A stretch of DNA of 64,000 bases from assembly GCA_019510125.1 (NCBI GenBank), contig JAEKKX010000006.1:496001-560000 (forward strand), written 5' to 3'. The DNA comes from Lysobacterales bacterium (lineage in GTDB: Bacteria; Pseudomonadota; Gammaproteobacteria; Xanthomonadales; Xanthomonadaceae). This document shows positions 51,570-64,000 of the stretch, one piece after another (position 1 is the first letter of the stretch; each line of letters opens with the position of its first letter). Below the pieces are notes generated by a model, which searched no databases, was not told the origin of the DNA, and saw only the letters and a list, made by a program, of their open reading frames with translations. The position numbers and the translations under genes were made by a program.

Positions 51570-52016
51570 GTGTTCCAGGGTGAGACCGCCATCACGATCG
51601 ATGACAAAGGCCGACTGGCGATCCCGACCGCCTACCGGGACGTCATCGCGCAGGCCTGCGAGGGCCGGCTGGTGCTCACCTACAACCCCTTCGAGTCCGG
51701 TTCGCTCTACCTCTACCCCCGTCCGGTCTGGGAACAGGTCCGCGACCAGGTCAACGCATTGCCGCGCACCAAGAGCGTCAGCCGCACGCTGCAGCTGAAG
51801 CTGGTGGGCGCCGCCACCTTCGTCGAGCCCGACGGCAACGGCCGCATCGGCATCCCCGCCAGCCATCGCAGCGCCGTCGGCATCGACAAGCGCGCGGTGC
51901 TGCTGGGCATGGGCGACAAGTTCGAACTGTGGAGCGAGCAGGCGCACCACGCCCAGATACGCATGACGCTGAGCGATGCGGACCTGGGCGAAGCGATGCT
52001 CGATCTGCAGCTGTGA
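51570..52016 (+). CDS. mraZ: Transcriptional regulator MraZ (GTG start)
   Basis: MraZ is an AbrB-fold DNA-binding ring that regulates the dcw cluster. The 148-aa product, started at GTG 51570, reads [24 protein letters not shown], has the second AbrB-like repeat [16 protein letters not shown] and ends in [17 protein letters not shown]. Length and start match the family; an upstream start in the same frame overlaps the operator. Its stop overlaps the GTG of rsmH. Confidence 0.96.
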   Translation: MFQGETAITIDDKGRLAIPTAYRDVIAQACEGRLVLTYNPFESGSLYLYPRPVWEQVRDQVNALPRTKSVSRTLQLKLVGAATFVEPDGNGRIGIPASHRSAVGIDKRAVLLGMGDKFELWSEQAHHAQIRMTLSDADLGEAMLDLQL

Positions 52017-52975
52017 CCGCGGGTGGCGCGGGTTCCGTGCCCGCCCACCTTCCGGTGCTGCACTTGCCGGTGATGTTCGGGCAGGTCATGGACGGGCTGC
52101 GGGTTCGGAAGGACGGAACGTATCTGGATGGCACCTTCGGGCGTGGCGGACACGCCCGTGGCGTGCTCGAGCGCCTGGGTGACGGAGGTCGGCTGCTGCT
52201 GATGGACAAGGATCCCGAAGCGATCCGCGTCGCCGAACAGGCGTTCGGTGCGGACCCGCGCGTCGCCATCCGCCGCGGCAGCTTCGCCGCGCTCGGCGAC
52301 TGGGATCGCGTCCGCGACGGCCTCGACGGCGTGCTGCTCGACCTCGGCGTGTCCTCGCCGCAGCTCGACGTGGCCGAACGCGGCTTCAGCTTCGGCAAGG
52401 ACGGTCCGCTCGACATGCGCATGGACCCCGAGTCCGGCGAAAGCGCGGCGGCCTGGCTAGCGCGCGCCGACGAGCGCGAGATCGCCGACGTGCTGTGGAC
52501 CTTCGGCGAGGAGAAGCAGAGCCGCCGCATCGCCCGCGCGATCGTCGCCCGCCGCGCCGCCGAACCGCTGCTGCGCACCGCGCAGCTCGCCGACCTGATC
52601 GCCTCCGTGGTCCCGCGCGGCGCGCAGAAGATCCATCCGGCCACCCGCAACTTCCAGGCGATCCGGATCTTCGTGAACCGCGAGCTGGAAGACCTCGAGC
52701 GCGGCCTCGACGCCGCGGTCGCCGCGCTCAGGCCCGGCGGCCGGCTCGCGGTGATCAGCTTCCACTCGCTGGAAGACCGCATCGTCAAGCAGTTCATCGC
52801 CCGCCTCGCCAAGGCGCCGCCGGCCAACCGGCGCATGCCGGTGGCGGTCGCGTTCGTGCCGACCCTGCGTATCGTCGCCGACGCGCAGAAGGCCGACGCC
52901 GCCGAGACCGACGCCAACCCGCGCGCCCGCAGCGCGGTGCTGCGCGTGGCCGAAAAGCTCGCGGAGGCCGCATGA
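52013..52975 (+). CDS. rsmH: 16S rRNA (cytosine(1402)-N4)-methyltransferase (GTG start)
   Basis: RsmH methylates N4 of C1402, the same base that RsmI (encoded at 47071) modifies on the ribose. The 320-aa product has [18 protein letters not shown], the SAM site [43 protein letters not shown] and [16 protein letters not shown]. The GTG start overlaps mraZ (GTGA); the end overlaps ftsL. Confidence 0.97.
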   Translation: MTAGGAGSVPAHLPVLHLPVMFGQVMDGLRVRKDGTYLDGTFGRGGHARGVLERLGDGGRLLLMDKDPEAIRVAEQAFGADPRVAIRRGSFAALGDWDRVRDGLDGVLLDLGVSSPQLDVAERGFSFGKDGPLDMRMDPESGESAAAWLARADEREIADVLWTFGEEKQSRRIARAIVARRAAEPLLRTAQLADLIASVVPRGAQKIHPATRNFQAIRIFVNRELEDLERGLDAAVAALRPGGRLAVISFHSLEDRIVKQFIARLAKAPPANRRMPVAVAFVPTLRIVADAQKADAAETDANPRARSAVLRVAEKLAEAA

Positions 52976-53238
52976 ACGTGCGCGTCGTCCTCGCGGTGCT
53001 GGCCCTGGCGAACGTGCTGACCGCGATCGGCGTGGTCGACGCCCGCCATCGCCACCGCCAGTTGTTCTTCGACCTGACCCGGCTGGAAAAGGCCCGCGAC
53101 GCGCTCGACATCGAGTTCAGCCGGCTGCAGCTCGAGCAGGCGACCTGGGCGGAAAGCAACCGCATCGACAAGGTCGCGCGCGAGCGCCTGGGCATGCGTA
53201 CGCCGGAGCCGGCGGAAACGGTGGTGCTGCGCCCATGA
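52972..53238 (+). CDS. ftsL: Cell division protein FtsL
   Basis: The 88-aa bitopic protein has one membrane helix (about 4-21) and a periplasmic coiled coil with [31 protein letters not shown], ending in the short conserved (V/I)...A(R)ERLGM. It forms a complex with FtsB and FtsQ and regulates FtsWI. It overlaps both neighbours by four bases. Confidence 0.95.
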   Translation: MNVRVVLAVLALANVLTAIGVVDARHRHRQLFFDLTRLEKARDALDIEFSRLQLEQATWAESNRIDKVARERLGMRTPEPAETVVLRP

Positions 53239-55177
53239 GCTCGCGCGCGCCCTCCTGGATCGACGCCCTGCGCACGCGCCTGGGCGAGGGCCTGTCGCGT
53301 CGCGGCCCGGCGCCGCGCGGCCGCGCCCGGTTCGACCTGCGCGGGCGGCTGCTGCTGGTCGGCGCCGCGCTCGGCGTGTGCGCGCTGGCGCTGGTCGGCC
53401 GCGCCGCCTACCTGCAGTTGATCAGCAACGAGTTCTACCGCAAGCAGGGCGACGAACGCTTCATGCGCAAGGTGCCGATCGCGACCTCGCGCGGCATGAT
53501 CACCGACCGCAACGGCGAGCCGCTGGCGGTGTCCACCCCGGTGGAGTCGATCTGGGCGGTGCCGCAGGAAGCGCTGAAGGCGCAGGGCCGGCTGCCGGCG
53601 CTGGCGGCCGCGCTCGGGATCGACGCCGAGGCCCTCAACGACCGCCTGATCCAGCGCAGGAACAAGGACTTCGTCTACCTCAAGCGCCGGATCGGCCCGG
53701 CCGAGGCGCGCCGGATCCTCGCCCTCGGCATCCCCGGGGTGTATTCGCAGCGCGAGTACCGCCGCTTCTACCCGCAGGGCGAGGCGATCGCGCACGTGCT
53801 CGGCTTCACCGGCATCGACGACCACGGCCAGGAAGGCCTGGAATACGCCTTCGACCACACCCTGTCCGGCCGCCCGGGGCTCAAGCGCGTGATCCGCGAC
53901 CTGCACGGCCGCACGGTGGAGGAGGTCGACCTGCTGCGTCCGGCCGAACCGGGCCAGAACCTCACCCTCACCATCGATCGCCGCATCCAGTTCCTCGCCT
54001 ATCGCGAACTGAAGCAGGCGCTCGCCGACACCCACGCGGTGAGCGGTTCGGCGGTGGTGCTGGACGTGGCCACCGGCGAAGTGCTGGCGATGGCCAACCT
54101 GCCGTCGTTCAACCCGAACGCGGTCGGCGCCGCGTCGCGCGACGCGCATCGCAACCGCGCCGTGACCGACGTGATCGAGCCGGGCTCGACCATGAAGCCG
54201 CTGACCGTGGCCGCGGCGCTGGAGGCGGGGGTGATCACCCCGAACACCGTGTTCGACACGAATCCGGGCTGGATCCCGAACGGCCGCTGGAAGACCACCG
54301 ACACCCACAACTACGGCGTGCTCGACGTCACCGGCGTGATCCGCAAGAGCTCGAACGTCGGCTCGGCGAAGATCGCGATGCGGCTGACCAAGGAGCAGAT
54401 GTACGACTTCTACAGCCGCTTCGGCTACGGCCACGTGCCGGGCAGCGGTTTCCCCGGCGAGAGCCCGGGCAACCTGCCGAAGCCGGACGGCTGGAGCGGC
54501 ACCACCAAGCAGACGATGTCCTACGGCTACGGCGTGAGCGTGACCCCGCTGCAGATCGCGCGCGCCTACGCCGCGATCGGCAACGGCGGGCGTTCGGTGG
54601 TGCCGACCTTCATCAAGGGCCAGACCGGCGAGAGCGAGCAGATCCTCGATCCGAAGATCGCCGCCGAGGTGCTGCGCATGATGCAGACCGTCACCGAGCC
54701 CGGCGGCACCGCCACCCAGGCCGCGATCCTCGGCTACCACGTCGCCGGCAAGACCGGCACCGCGTGGATTTCGAGCAACGGCGGCTATTCGCGCCGCTAC
54801 AACGCGTTCTTCGCCGGGCTGGTGCCGGTCGATCGCCCGCGCTTCGCGATGGTGGTCGTGCTCAAGGACCCGGAACCGACGCTCGGCTACACCGGCGGCC
54901 TGGTCTCCGCGCCGGTGTTCCGCAACGTGATGGAAGGCGCGCTGCGGCTGATGGACGTGCCGCCGGACGACATCGACACCTGGCTCGCCGTGCAGGCGTC
55001 GGCGGATGCGAAGCGCGCGCGCGTCGCGGGCCGGCCCGGTGCGGCCGTCGCGCCGGCACCGGCGCTGCCCGTGGTCGCGCCGCCTGCCGCCACGCCGCCT
55101 GTCGTCATGCAGCGCCCGGTGTCCGCCGCGGCGATGCCGCCGGCGCTCGATGCGCTGCCGTCGGCGGGAGGCGCGCG

Positions 55178-55181
<4 letters not shown>
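53235..55181 (+). CDS. ftsI: Septal peptidoglycan transpeptidase FtsI (PBP3)
   Basis: FtsI crosslinks septal peptidoglycan with FtsW. The 648-aa product has one membrane helix (about 35-60), a pedestal domain ([23 protein letters not shown]) and a transpeptidase domain with active-site motifs STMK (Ser318-Lys321), SSN (372-374) and KTG (506-508). The C-terminal tail of about 50 residues is rich in Ala and Pro, longer than usual. Confidence 0.97.
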
Positions 55182-56673
<1,492 letters not shown>

Positions 56674-56677
<4 letters not shown>

Positions 56678-58089
56678 CGCCGATGACGCTCTCCCGCATC
56701 GCGCAGGCCGTCGGCGGCCGGCTGGTCGGCGGCGACCGCACGGTCGACGCGCTGGTCACCGACACCCGCCGCCTCGACGGCGCCGACATGCGGCAGCCGA
56801 TGTTCGTCGCGCTGCGCGGCGAGCACTTCGACGGCAACGACTACGTCGCGCAGGCCGCCGAGCGCGGCGCGGCGGCGGCGCTGGTCTCGCGCGAGGGCGC
56901 GGTCGCGATCCCGCAGGTCGTCGTGGCCGACACCGAGCGCGCGCTGGCGGCGCTGGCCGCGTCGGTGCAGCGCGGCCGGGCGACCAAGGTCGTCGCGGTC
57001 ACCGGCAGCAACGGCAAGACCAGCGTCAAGGCGCTGGTGACGGCGATCCTCGAAGCCGCCGCGACCGGTCGCGCGTACAGCACGCCGGGCAACCGCAACA
57101 ACGAGATCGGCCTGCCGCTGGCGGTGCTCGACGCGCCCGACGACGCGCTGTTCGCGGTCTACGAGATGGGCGCCGGCAAGCCGGGCGACATCGCCTATCT
57201 CACCGACATCGTGCGCCCGGACGCGGCGCTGGTGAACAACATCGCGCCGGCGCACCTCGAACGCATGGGCAGCCTGCTCGGCATCGCCGACACCAAGGCC
57301 GCGATCTACGACGCGCTGCCGGCCGGCGGGGTCGCGGCGATCAACGCCGACGATGCGTTCGCGCCGTATTTCGAACAGCGCGTCCTCGCCGAACGCGCGC
57401 ACGGCCGTCGCCTGCTGCGCTTCGCGCTCGACGCCGACGCCGACCTCACCGCGCGCGACATCGCGCTCGACGCCGAGGGCGCGCGCTTCGTGCTGGCGAC
57501 GCCGGAAGGCGAGGCCGACATCGCGCTGGCGATGCCGGGCCGCCACAACGTGCTCAACGCGCTGGCCGCGGCCGCGCTGGCGATGGGCGTGGGCATCGGG
57601 CTGCCGGCGATCGCCGCCGGCCTCAACGCCGCGCGCCCGGTCGGCGGCCGCCTCAACGTGCATCGGCTGCCCGGCGGCGCGGTGCTGATCGACGACAGCT
57701 ACAACGCGAATCCCGGTTCGCTGCAGGCGGCGATCGACACCCTGGCGGCGGCCGGCGGCGAGCGCTGGCTGGTGATCGGCGACATGCGCGAACTCGGCGC
57801 CGACAGCGCCGCGCTGCACGCCGGCGTCGGGCGTCGCGCGAAGGCGTCCGGCGTGTCCCGGCTGTACGCGCTGGGGCCGCTGAGCGCCGGCGCCGCCGAG
57901 GCCTTCGGCGAGGGCGCGCGGGTGTTCGAGGACCACGCCGCGCTGGCGGCGGCGCTGCGCGCCGATCTTGCGGCGGCGGGCGACGCGCCGCGGGTGCTGG
58001 TGAAGGGGTCGCGCGGCAGCGCGATGGACAGAATCGTGAACGACATCCTCGCCGACGGCGTGGATCGGGGAGAGAGCCATGCTGCTTGA
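56674..58089 (+). CDS. murF: UDP-MurNAc-tripeptide:D-Ala-D-Ala ligase
   Basis: MurF adds D-Ala-D-Ala to complete the UDP-MurNAc-pentapeptide. The 471-aa product has [37 protein letters not shown] (111-117), [25 protein letters not shown] and [17 protein letters not shown]. It overlaps murE at its start (ATGA) and mraY by 11 bases at its end. Confidence 0.97.
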
Positions 58090-59176
58090 ACTGTCGCGCT
58101 GGCTGGAGCAGATGCAGCACCACTTCGGCCTGTTCGGTTACCTGACCTTCCGCGGCATCCTCGCCGCGCTGACCTCGCTCGGCCTCTCTCTGTGGTGGGG
58201 CCCGGCGGTGATCGCGCGGCTGGCGAAGCTCAAGGGCGGCCAGCCGATCCGCAAGGACGGCCCGCAGTCGCACTTCTCCAAGGCCGGCACGCCGACCATG
58301 GGCGGCGCGTTGATCCTGCTGACCATCACCGCCTCGGTGCTGCTGTGGGGCGACCTGCGCAACCGCTACGTGTGGGTGGTGCTGGCGACGATGATCGCCT
58401 TCGGCTGGATCGGCTGGTGGGACGACTGGATCAAGATCGTCAAGCGCGATCCCAACGGCATGCGCTCGCGCACCAAGTACGCGCTGCAGTCGCTGTTCGG
58501 CCTCGCCGCCGGCCTGTTCCTGTTCTACACCGCGGACGTGCAGTCGGCGACCACGCTGTACATCCCGTTCTTCAAGAACGTGGCGCTGCCGCTGGTCGGC
58601 ATCGGCGGCATGGCGTTCTTCGTGTTCGTCGCCTACTTCTGGACGGTCGGCTTCTCCAACGCGGTGAACCTGACCGACGGCCTCGACGGCCTCGCGATCA
58701 TGCCCACGGTGCTGGTCGCCTGCGCGCTGGGCGTGTTCGCCTACGCCTCCGGCAATGCGGTGTTCTCCGAGTACCTGAAGATCCCGAGCGTCCCCGGCGC
58801 GGGCGAACTGGTGATCATCTGCGCCGCGATCGCCGGCGCGGGCCTGGGCTTCCTGTGGTTCAACACCTATCCAGCGATGGTGTTCATGGGCGACATCGGC
58901 GCGCTCGCGCTCGGCGCGGTTCTCGGCCTGATCGCGGTGATCGTGCGCCAGGAACTCATCCTCGTGGTGATGGGCGGGATCTTCGTGATCGAGACCCTGT
59001 CGGTGATGATCCAGGTCGCCTCGTTCAAGCTCACCGGCAAGCGGGTCTTCCGGATGGCGCCGATCCACCACCACTTCGAGCTGAAGGGCTGGCCGGAGCC
59101 GCGCGTGATCGTCCGCTTCTGGATCATCTCGGTGATCCTGGTCCTCGTCGGCCTCGCCACGCTGAAGGTGCGCTGA
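58079..59176 (+). CDS. mraY: Phospho-MurNAc-pentapeptide transferase MraY
   Basis: MraY transfers phospho-MurNAc-pentapeptide to undecaprenyl phosphate, giving lipid I. The 365-aa protein has ten membrane segments and the motifs [55 protein letters not shown] and [11 protein letters not shown]. The next gene is ftsW with a one-base overlap (TGATG), with no murD between, unlike E. coli. Confidence 0.98.
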   Translation: MLLELSRWLEQMQHHFGLFGYLTFRGILAALTSLGLSLWWGPAVIARLAKLKGGQPIRKDGPQSHFSKAGTPTMGGALILLTITASVLLWGDLRNRYVWVVLATMIAFGWIGWWDDWIKIVKRDPNGMRSRTKYALQSLFGLAAGLFLFYTADVQSATTLYIPFFKNVALPLVGIGGMAFFVFVAYFWTVGFSNAVNLTDGLDGLAIMPTVLVACALGVFAYASGNAVFSEYLKIPSVPGAGELVIICAAIAGAGLGFLWFNTYPAMVFMGDIGALALGAVLGLIAVIVRQELILVVMGGIFVIETLSVMIQVASFKLTGKRVFRMAPIHHHFELKGWPEPRVIVRFWIISVILVLVGLATLKVR

Positions 59177-60531
59177 TGGCGAACGCCTCGATGCTCCCGC
59201 GGTTCGGATTCGGCCAGCAGGCGACGCGCCTCGACGCGCTGCCCGGCCGCTACGACCCGTGGCTGCTCGGCGCCACGCTGACCCTGGTCTGCCTCGGCGT
59301 GGTGATGGTCGCCTCCAGTTCGATCGCGATCGGCATGAGCAACCATGTCGGCCCGTACTACTTCCTGGTCAAGCACCTGGTGTTCCTGGCGATGGGCATG
59401 GTCGTCGCCGGCTGGGTGATGCGTACCGAGCTCAAGAGCATCGAACAGCGCGACCACCTGCTGCTGGTGCTGTGCTTCGTGCTGCTGATCGCGGTGTTCC
59501 TGCCCGGCGTGGGCCGAACCCTCAACGGCGCGCGGCGCTGGCTCAACCTCGGGGTCACCACCTTCCAGGCGGTCGAAGCGGTGAAGCCGATGTTCATCGT
59601 CTGGCTCGCCAGCTACCTCGTACGCTTCCGCGACGAGGTGAACGCGACCTGGGGCGCGATGCTCAAGCCGCTGGGCGTGGCGGCGGCGCTGGTGGCGCTG
59701 CTGCTGCTGCAGCCGGACTTCGGCTCGTCGTCGCTGATCCTCGCGATCACCGCGGGGATGCTGGTGCTCGGCGGCGTGCACCTGCCGCGGATGTTCGGCC
59801 CGGTGGTGGTCGGCCTGACCGCGCTGGCCGCGATCGCCGTCGCCGAGCCGTACCGGCTGCAGCGCCTGGTCACCTTCCTCAATCCGTGGGCCGACCCGCT
59901 CAAGAGCGGTTACCAGCTCACCAATTCGCTGATGGCGGTGGGCCGCGGCGAACTGTTCGGCGTCGGCCTCGGCGCCTCGATCCAGAAGCTCGACTTCCTG
60001 CCGATGGCCAACAGCGACTTCATCCTCGCGGTGATCGCCGAGGAGCTCGGCTTCGTCGGCGTGTGCTGCGTCATCGCGCTGTACGCGCTGCTGGTCGGCC
60101 GCGCGTTCTGGGTCGGGCTGAAGTGCGTGGAGATGCGCCGCCACTTCGCCGGCTACTGCGCCTTCGGCGTCGGCCTGTGGCTGGGCCTGCAGAGCTTCGT
60201 CTCGATCGGCGTCAACCTGGGCCTGCTGCCGACCAAGGGCCTGACCCTGCCGCTGATTTCCTACGGCGGCTCCAGCGTGCTCGGCACCTGCGCCGCGCTC
60301 GGCCTGCTGCTGCGCGTGTCGTACGAACTCGACCGCGCCGAGCGCCAGGTCGCGCGCCTGCGCGGTGAAGCGGCGCAGGGCCAGCCCGGGCCGATGCCCG
60401 CCACCGCGCAGCCCTTGCCTGCCGCGGTGTCCCCGGCGGCGATGTCCATGGCCGGCGCGCACGCCGGCGCGGTGCGCGGCACCAGCCGCCTGCGCGACCG
60501 GGTCGAGCCGACCTTCGGGAGGGGCGCATGA
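59176..60531 (+). CDS. ftsW: Lipid II glycosyltransferase FtsW
   Basis: FtsW is the SEDS-family peptidoglycan polymerase of the septum and partner of FtsI. The 451-aa product has ten membrane segments and the SEDS marks [59 protein letters not shown] and PLISYGGSS. The C-terminal tail of about 60 residues is Ala/Pro-rich. Confidence 0.97.
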   Translation: MANASMLPRFGFGQQATRLDALPGRYDPWLLGATLTLVCLGVVMVASSSIAIGMSNHVGPYYFLVKHLVFLAMGMVVAGWVMRTELKSIEQRDHLLLVLCFVLLIAVFLPGVGRTLNGARRWLNLGVTTFQAVEAVKPMFIVWLASYLVRFRDEVNATWGAMLKPLGVAAALVALLLLQPDFGSSSLILAITAGMLVLGGVHLPRMFGPVVVGLTALAAIAVAEPYRLQRLVTFLNPWADPLKSGYQLTNSLMAVGRGELFGVGLGASIQKLDFLPMANSDFILAVIAEELGFVGVCCVIALYALLVGRAFWVGLKCVEMRRHFAGYCAFGVGLWLGLQSFVSIGVNLGLLPTKGLTLPLISYGGSSVLGTCAALGLLLRVSYELDRAERQVARLRGEAAQGQPGPMPATAQPLPAAVSPAAMSMAGAHAGAVRGTSRLRDRVEPTFGRGA

Positions 60532-61603
60532 CCGCCGCTTCCGCACCCGTGCTGATCCTCGCCGGCGGCACCGGCGGCCACATCTTCCCCGGCCTCGCGG
60601 TCGCCGACGCGCTGCGCGCGCGCGGCGTGCCGGTGCTGTGGCTGGGCGCCGACGGCGGCATGGAGACGCGGCTGGTCCCGCAGCACGGCATCCCGATCGA
60701 GACCATCGCCATCTCCGGCGTGCGCGGCAAGGGCGTCGGCACGCTGCTGCGCGCGCCGTTCCGCGTGCTGTCGGCGATCCGCGCCGCCGGTCGCGTGCTC
60801 AAGGCGCACCGGCCGCGCGCGGTGATCAGCTTCGGCGGATTCGCCGCCGGTCCCGGCGGCATCGCCGCGGTCCTCGCCCGCGTGCCGCTGCTGGTCCACG
60901 AACAGAACCGCGCGCCGGGCCTGACCAACCGCGTCCTCGCCCGGTTCGCCCGGCGCGTGCTGTGCGGCTTCCCGGATGCGTTCCCGGGCCGGGAAACCGT
61001 GGTCGGCAATCCGGTGCGCAGCGCGATCGCCGACCTGCCGCCGCCGAACGAGCGCTTCATCGGCCGCAGCGACCCGATGCGGGTGCTGGTGCTCGGCGGC
61101 AGCCAGGGCGCGCGCGCGCTCAACGCGGCGGTGCCGCAGGCGATCGCGCAGGTCCAGGGCGCCGGGATCGACGTGCGCCACCAGTGCGGCGAGAAGCTGC
61201 GCGACGACACCGCGCGCGCCTACGAGGCCGCCGGCGTGCGGGCCTCGATCGAACCGTTCATCGCCGACATGGCCGCGGCCTACGCCTGGGCCGACGTCGT
61301 GGTCTGCCGCGCCGGTGCGCTGACCCTCGCCGAACTGTGCGCGGCCGGCGTCGGCGGCCTGCTGGTGCCGCTGCCGACAGCGGTCGACGACCACCAGACC
61401 AAGAACGCCCAGTACATCGCCCAGCGCCGCGCCGCGGTGGTGCTCAGGCAGGACGGCGAACTGGTCCCGAAGCTCGCCATGGAACTGCGCAACCTGGTGC
61501 TCGAGCCGGAGCTCCGCAGCTTCATGGCCGAGGCCGCGCGTTCGCTGGCGAAGGTCGACGCCGCCGAGCGCGTCGCCGATGCCGTGCTCGAGGAGGCCCG
61601 CGC

Positions 61604-61607
<4 letters not shown>
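60528..61607 (+). CDS. murG: UDP-GlcNAc transferase MurG
   Basis: MurG adds GlcNAc to lipid I, giving lipid II, on the inner face of the membrane. The 359-aa GT28 product has [71 protein letters not shown] and [11 protein letters not shown]. It overlaps ftsW and murC by four bases each. Confidence 0.97.
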
Positions 61608-63120
<1,513 letters not shown>

Positions 63121-63124
<4 letters not shown>

Positions 63125-64000
63125 GCGCCGTGCCGTCCGCCCGCCATTCCGATCCCGCCGTGTTCGGCCGCGTCGCCGTGCTCATGGGCGGCACCAGCGC
63201 CGAGCGCGAGGTGTCGCTGGACTCGGGCCGCAACGTGCTCGAGGCGCTGCGCGCCCGCGGCATCGACGCGCACGCGGTCGACGGCATTCCGGCGCTGATC
63301 GAGGCGCTGGTCGGCAAGCGGTTCGATCGCGTGTTCAACATCCTCCACGGCAATCGCGGCGGCGGCGAGGACGGTGTGCTGCAGGGCGCGCTGGAGGCAC
63401 TCGGCGTGCCGTACACCGGTTCGGGCGTGCTCGGCTCGGCGCTGACGATGGACAAGATCCGCACCAAGCAGGTGTGGCTCAGCGAAGGCCTGCCGACGCC
63501 GAAGTTCGTGCGCATCGGCCGGGGCGACCCCGGATCAAGTCCGGGGCAGGCGATACGCGATGCCGTGCGTGAACTGGGCTTCCCCGTGTTCGTGAAGCCC
63601 TCGAGCGAAGGCTCCAGCGTCGGCGTGTTCCGCATCCTCGCCGAGGACGATCTCGCGGCGGCCGAGGCCTTCGCCGCGACCTACGCCGGCGAGCTGCTGA
63701 TGGAGCAGATGGTGCAGGGCGAGGAATTCACGGTCGGCATCTTCGGCGACATCGCGCTGCCGTCGATCCGCATCGTGCCGGCGGGCGAGTGGTACGACTA
63801 CCACGCCAAATACGTCGCCGACGACACCCAGTACCTGTGCCCCGGGCTCGACGGCGACGACGAGGCGGCGATCCGCGACCTCGCGCTGCGCGCGTTCCGC
63901 GCGGCCGCGTGCAGCGGCTGGGGCCGCGTCGACGTGATGCGCGACCGCCGCCTGGGCTTCCAGTTGATCGAAGTGAACACCGCGCCGGGCATGACCAGCC
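63121..64000 (+). CDS. ddlB: D-alanine:D-alanine ligase, 3' end beyond the window
   Basis: Ddl makes the D-Ala-D-Ala dipeptide used by MurF. GTG 63121 in a GTGA overlap with murC opens the frame, which is still open at 64000 (293 residues seen). Motifs include [72 protein letters not shown] and [13 protein letters not shown]. An insert coded by a palindromic repeat (63528-63546) gives DPGSSPGQ between KFVRIG and the FVKP strand. A longer-than-usual [10 protein letters not shown] replaces HGxxGEDG. Confidence 0.96.
63528..63546. repeat. CCGGATCAAG-type palindrome inside ddlB
   Basis: CCCCGGATCAAGTCCGGGG is a 7-bp inverted repeat of a kind commonly seen between proteobacterial genes. Here it is in frame within ddlB and codes for part of DPGSSPGQ. 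Confidence 0.8.

Overview
The window is about 64 kb of uniformly high-GC, densely packed bacterial chromosome. Gene content and order point to the Xanthomonadaceae, most likely a Lysobacter-type organism. The evidence is a type II secretion operon in the Xanthomonas xps order (E-F-G-H-I-J-K-L-M-N-D), a division/cell-wall cluster without murD, two proteins ending in the XVIPCD signal used by Xanthomonadales type IV secretion effectors, and a graspetide-like locus resembling ones known from Lysobacter. The genus is an inference; no rRNA gene is present.

Layout. 1-2.05 kb: end of pdxH, an AT-rich orphan membrane gene, a cobalamin-binding-type protein and a cluster of palindromic repeats. 2.05-6.5 kb: a minus-strand group (yggS, proC, DUF4426 lipoprotein) divergent from the pilus retraction ATPases pilT and pilU. 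6.5-10.05 kb: a lipoprotein followed by a large peptidoglycan-hydrolase effector (SLT-like, M23, two PG-binding domains, XVIPCD), read as an immunity/effector pair. 10.2-22.6 kb: the type II secretion operon, with one unrelated gene between gspE and gspF. 22.6-25.6 kb: two glycosyltransferase-type genes and an erythromycin-esterase-like protein, overlapping one another. 25.7-30.7 kb: pyrF, ettA, glyA, nrdR. 30.8-35.9 kb: riboflavin genes ribD, (methyltransferase), FMN riboswitch, ribE, ribBA, ribH, then nusB. 36.1-37.6 kb: a two-gene RiPP locus (57-aa precursor and ATP-grasp ligase). 37.9-41.1 kb: thiL, a palindromic repeat array, a uracil-DNA-glycosylase-family gene and an FAD-linked oxidase. 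41.5-44.6 kb: a second lipoprotein/XVIPCD-effector pair and a small membrane protein. 44.7-50.3 kb: DUF457 protein, yraN, lpoA, rsmI, an AhpD-like protein, a TPR-GGDEF diguanylate cyclase. 50.46-50.9 kb: rnpB (RNase P RNA). 51.4 kb to the end: the dcw cluster mraZ-rsmH-ftsL-ftsI-murE-murF-mraY-ftsW-murG-murC-ddlB, entered through a strong sigma70-type promoter and four MraZ-box-like repeats, with almost every junction overlapping by 1-11 bases.

How the parts fit. PilT/PilU and the T2SS are envelope machines that share ATPase and pseudopilin families. The dcw cluster and lpoA build septal and lateral peptidoglycan. The two XVIPCD proteins would attack peptidoglycan of competitors when delivered by a type IV secretion system, which is not in this window, with the upstream lipoproteins protecting the producer. 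The most novel-looking item is the graspetide-like locus. Its precursor is too short for usual ORF cut-offs. It has a double-Gly-type leader, a symmetrical TT..T/DD..D core, and a terminator-like hairpin between precursor and ligase. The window is also rich in short palindromic repeats and in 14-16 bp minisatellites, several of them in frame inside genes (a glycosyltransferase, an immunity-like lipoprotein and murC).
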